A stretch of 64,000 nucleotides of DNA from Abelmoschus esculentus (lineage: Eukaryota > Streptophyta > Magnoliopsida > Malvales > Malvaceae): NCBI GenBank assembly GCA_035048815.1, contig JAUCBN010000014.1:17839501-17903500 (forward strand), in the 5' to 3' direction. How positions within the stretch are numbered: position 1 is the stretch's first letter; each line of letters opens with the position of its first letter. Positions 61,154 to 64,000 of this stretch are shown here, one piece after another. A program made the translations under genes and the position numbers. The notes beneath the pieces are model-generated. The model was given only the letters and a program-made list of their open reading frames with translations, did not search any database and was not told where the DNA came from.

Positions 61154-64000
61154 ATGGAAGGTATACCACACCCGATACCCAGAACGGTAGAAGAGGTCTT
61201 CAATGACTTGAAGGGCAGACGCTCTGGCTTGATTAAGGCTCTCACCACTGGTTGGATTGCCTCCATTTTCCCCTTTATTTTGTTTTAGTTTGGTTTTGGG
61301 AATTACAAAGAAATTCAATTTATTTATTTGGGTTTTCTTATGGCAGATGTTGACAAGTTCTACCAACAGTGTGATCCTGGTAGGTTCCTCCTCCTCCCTA
61401 TATTTCATCATTCTGGTAGTTAAAGGTGCGGCAGCGTTGACTGCGTGGTGTATTTGAACTGCTTGTCTTCTTTAATGTCACACTCAGAACTACTTATCTT
61501 GTCTTCATTATGGTTACTTCCGTCATTGTTTCAGATTTGCTTTTCAGTACTAATCTTGTCTTCATTATGGGGTTCATCCATCATGGCTTTAGATTTTCTT
61601 TCAATGAATGTACCTTAACTTGAACTTAGAGCGGGGATGAAATGTTTTATTCTCTTAATTTGCAGGCGAAGATTACTCTTTGACTTTAATTGCTGCTTTT
61701 TCATACTCTCCTTGATTAAACATGATATCTCAGATGTAATTATACTTCTTAAATTTCAGTTCCACGGAGCAGTCTGGGGTCTGATTTTGTTTAACAAATC
61801 ACAACTGAAATGTGCTAATAGCTATTTGATTAAATTGAATATGTCTTTCTCTACCTAATTATATTTGTGTTTTATTAGAAAATTTCGAGTATCATTGACT
61901 ATTTCTATCATTATTCTTCCTTTATGACTTAAGACTTGATAGTGTTATATGTTTGTAGTAATTCACTTCAGCTAGCTTATATCTTTTAAATTTATATTCA
62001 GAGAAGGAGAACTTATGCTTATATGGACTTCCAAACGAGACATGGGAAGTTAACTTGCCTGTTGAGGAGGTGCCTCCTGAGCTTCCAGAGCCTGCATTGG
62101 GCATAAACTTTGCTAGAGATGGGATGCAGGAAAAGGACTGGCTATCTTTGGTTGCTGTTCATAGTGATTCGTGGTTGCTGGCTGTTGCTTTCTATTTTGG
62201 CGCACGATTTGGATTTGGCAAGAATGAGAGGTATGTTCGCCAAATATCGCTCATCGAGTCTCAGTTAAATCAGTTGTATTGCCTGCAGTATCATGGTATT
62301 TTGTAGGTAAATTGGACAAATCTTTAGTGTTTATCAATCATATATCTTAGCCTCATTTTCTATATATTCACAAACAGAAATAAAAAAGTTACATACATGT
62401 ACATATTGCTCTTTCACATGGGCGGGCACTTCCTTTTGCCCTTCATCTTGGGAAATATACAGACTCTTAACACCAGAAGTGCATCTTGTGCCCTTGACAG
62501 CACTGCTAACATGCATGCTAACTAAAGTCTATTGTAATTTTTACACATTATTGTTTTTCTATTAAAGAGAAATTGCTTACCTGCATGTGCATGTTCAAAT
62601 ATAGTTAAGCTATGGTCAAACATAGCTCTATTAGAAGGTTTGATGCAGCCGTACCTCAATAAATGCACGCAGGCACATGAATTCAAATTGTTTAGGCTTG
62701 TCCATTTGGTTGGTTCCAATGTTGTCAAGGCGTGCTTAGGCCTGCCTAGAATAATGCGATCCCAAAGAAACTCCCTCGTGGGTTCCACCTAACTATTTCG
62801 CTAGTCTTTGTTCTAGAATAATGGTTTAAAATGTGCTGTTTTACGTTTTACTAACGAACAAATGGCATCCATTTGTAATGTGAGTTCTATAAATCTATTT
62901 ATATTTAAATTTATGATTCATGTCAAAATTGAAATGATTGTTGTAAATTTAAAAATAAAAATAAGTTATGAATATTATTACTATCATGTTTTTAATTAAA
63001 AATACTATAATTAATAGGATAAGTTGCATTTGTTGTATTATTTATTTGTTATTTTATTTCTTATTTACGTGGTCTGTAATTTCCCATATATATAGTTATC
63101 TATATGTGTGCGCCTCATCTTACTCAGGCGAGCGCTTTTTTTTTGTGCCTTGTGCCTCGGATTATATGGAGGTTTTGGCACCTTGAGTGACCTAGCGTCC
63201 TTCACAACACTGGTTGGTGCTTGTTTTTGTAGTAGAGAAGTGAAAGGCAAAAAAAAAAAAAAAAACACTACAGAATGAACTGAAAACAATGGACAAATGG
63301 AAAGAGTTGAAAATCAAATGGACAAATCAAATTGAGTGATAATGATTAGGGCAGGACTTGCTTTTGGAGGGATATTTTACTCATGGATTTGTCTCAGATA
63401 TTTTGAATTTTAAAGAAGCAAAATAGTCTGTAGTTTCATAGCTGCAGTGGTCTGGTGGTAACGTTGAGGAAGCATATTGAAAGATGAAACAGTAAGAGTC
63501 AAAAGCTGCCGTGTGAGAAAAGTAAAGACCCTGTTTACTGGGGATAGAGAGCAGTACCTGTTCACTTGCTATCTCTGAAATGATATTTCCCTAATATCAA
63601 CCAATAGCTCCACATATTACCTTACCTGATGTAATCTGAATTAGATACAGCTAATAAGGTTCTTAATTTTTGTCTTATTTTGTAGGAAAAGACTCTTCCA
63701 GATGATAAATGACCTTCCGACCATATTTGAAGTTGTCACAGGAAATGTCAAGCAGCCAAAAGACCAATCTGCCACTCACAATGGCAGCAGCAAAAGCAAA
63801 TCAAGTGCCAAGGTGGTATTCATTGTTTTCTGTCTGTATTCCTTTTATATGCGTCTCTCCTATTTAACTTCTCATTGATATGTTGCTGCTTGCAGTCTCG
63901 CCAATCTGAACCTCAGAGTAAGATGGTAAAGATGTCTCTGCCATCTAAGGATGAGGATGAGAGTGGGGAAGAAGATGAAGAGGATGATGAACAGGGAACC
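61154..64000 (+). CDS. ALFIN-LIKE PHD-finger protein (N-terminal part; cut by window end)
   Basis: Exons 61154-61250, 61347-61379, 62002-62230, 63686-63812 and 63896 to beyond 64000. The start MEGIPHPIPRTVEEVFNDLK is the canonical ALFIN-LIKE N-terminus. The Alfin domain (~residues 6-140) is complete, with NLCLYGLPNETWEVNLPVEE, FARDGMQEKDWLSLVAVHSD and FQMINDLPTIFEVVTG. A Ser/Lys linker and an acidic stretch (DEDESGEEDEEDDEQGT) follow, where the window ends, just before the expected PHD finger that binds H3K4me3. Members are nuclear histone readers linked to chromatin silencing of seed and stress genes. Phase is consistent across all junctions. Intron 3 carries a hAT-like element. Confidence 0.95.
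62717..63212. mobile_element. Non-autonomous hAT-like element in ALFIN-LIKE intron 3
   Basis: A 496-bp element with left end CAATGTTGTCAAGGCGTGC and reversed right end CAGTGTTGTGAAGGACGC. It is flanked by GTTGGTTC (62709-62716) and GTTGGTGC (63213-63220), an 8-bp duplication with one mismatch. The ends match those of the element at 42442-43952, so they are one family. The centre is AT-rich without coding capacity. Confidence 0.75.

Overview
The window is nuclear DNA of a flowering plant, very probably a core eudicot. Genes have many short exons and AT-rich GT-AG introns. Intergenic DNA is AT-rich and holds hAT-type MITEs and a Ty3/gypsy retrotransposon, and the protein families are plant-specific. 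By general impression the proteins resemble Malvales such as cotton, but the sequence alone does not prove this.

Layout, left to right. (1) 212-7717, minus: 5' three-fifths of a REDUCED CHLOROPLAST COVERAGE/TSS-type CLU-domain gene that continues beyond the left edge. (2) 9781-11934, minus: a domesticated hAT transposase of the DAYSLEEPER/RICESLEEPER type in one coding exon. (3) 14024-18107, minus: complete nine-exon SRP54 with a hAT MITE in one intron and one GC-AG intron. (4) 19067-25954, minus: eleven-exon plastid type-I DnaJ. (5) 27268-30175, plus: CUE-domain coiled-coil protein, divergent from the DnaJ gene. (6) 30794-31860, minus: TPR-like protein. (7) 33485-36841, minus: RING-CH membrane E3 ligase. 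(8) 39222-55838, plus: a MED8 (Mediator subunit 8) gene that looks dead. (9) 57091-59364, minus: pollen-receptor-like LRR kinase with degenerate catalytic motifs. (10) 61154-64000, plus: ALFIN-LIKE gene cut by the right edge before its PHD finger.

The most unusual part is MED8. Its exons can be followed from the N-terminal Mediator domain to the Q-rich C-terminus. However, exon 1 has no GT donor (a run of 13 C sits there), the exon 5 donor reads AT, exon 8 is out of frame, and exon 11 is split by a 7.46-kb LTR retrotransposon with a perfect 5-bp target duplication. The retrotransposon lies on the opposite strand, has LTRs that differ at about nine positions, uses a tRNA-Met primer site, and has a gag-pol frame with four in-frame stops and a lost protease aspartate, all consistent with C-to-T changes. 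An older intron of the same gene holds nested hAT elements containing a LINE RNase H remnant.

The genes are unrelated housekeeping and regulatory loci, not an operon-like system. The DnaJ/CUE/TPR order matches my memory of Arabidopsis chromosome 1 (AT1G80030, AT1G80040, AT1G80130), suggesting conserved microsynteny. I saw no CRISPR array, tRNA or rRNA gene.
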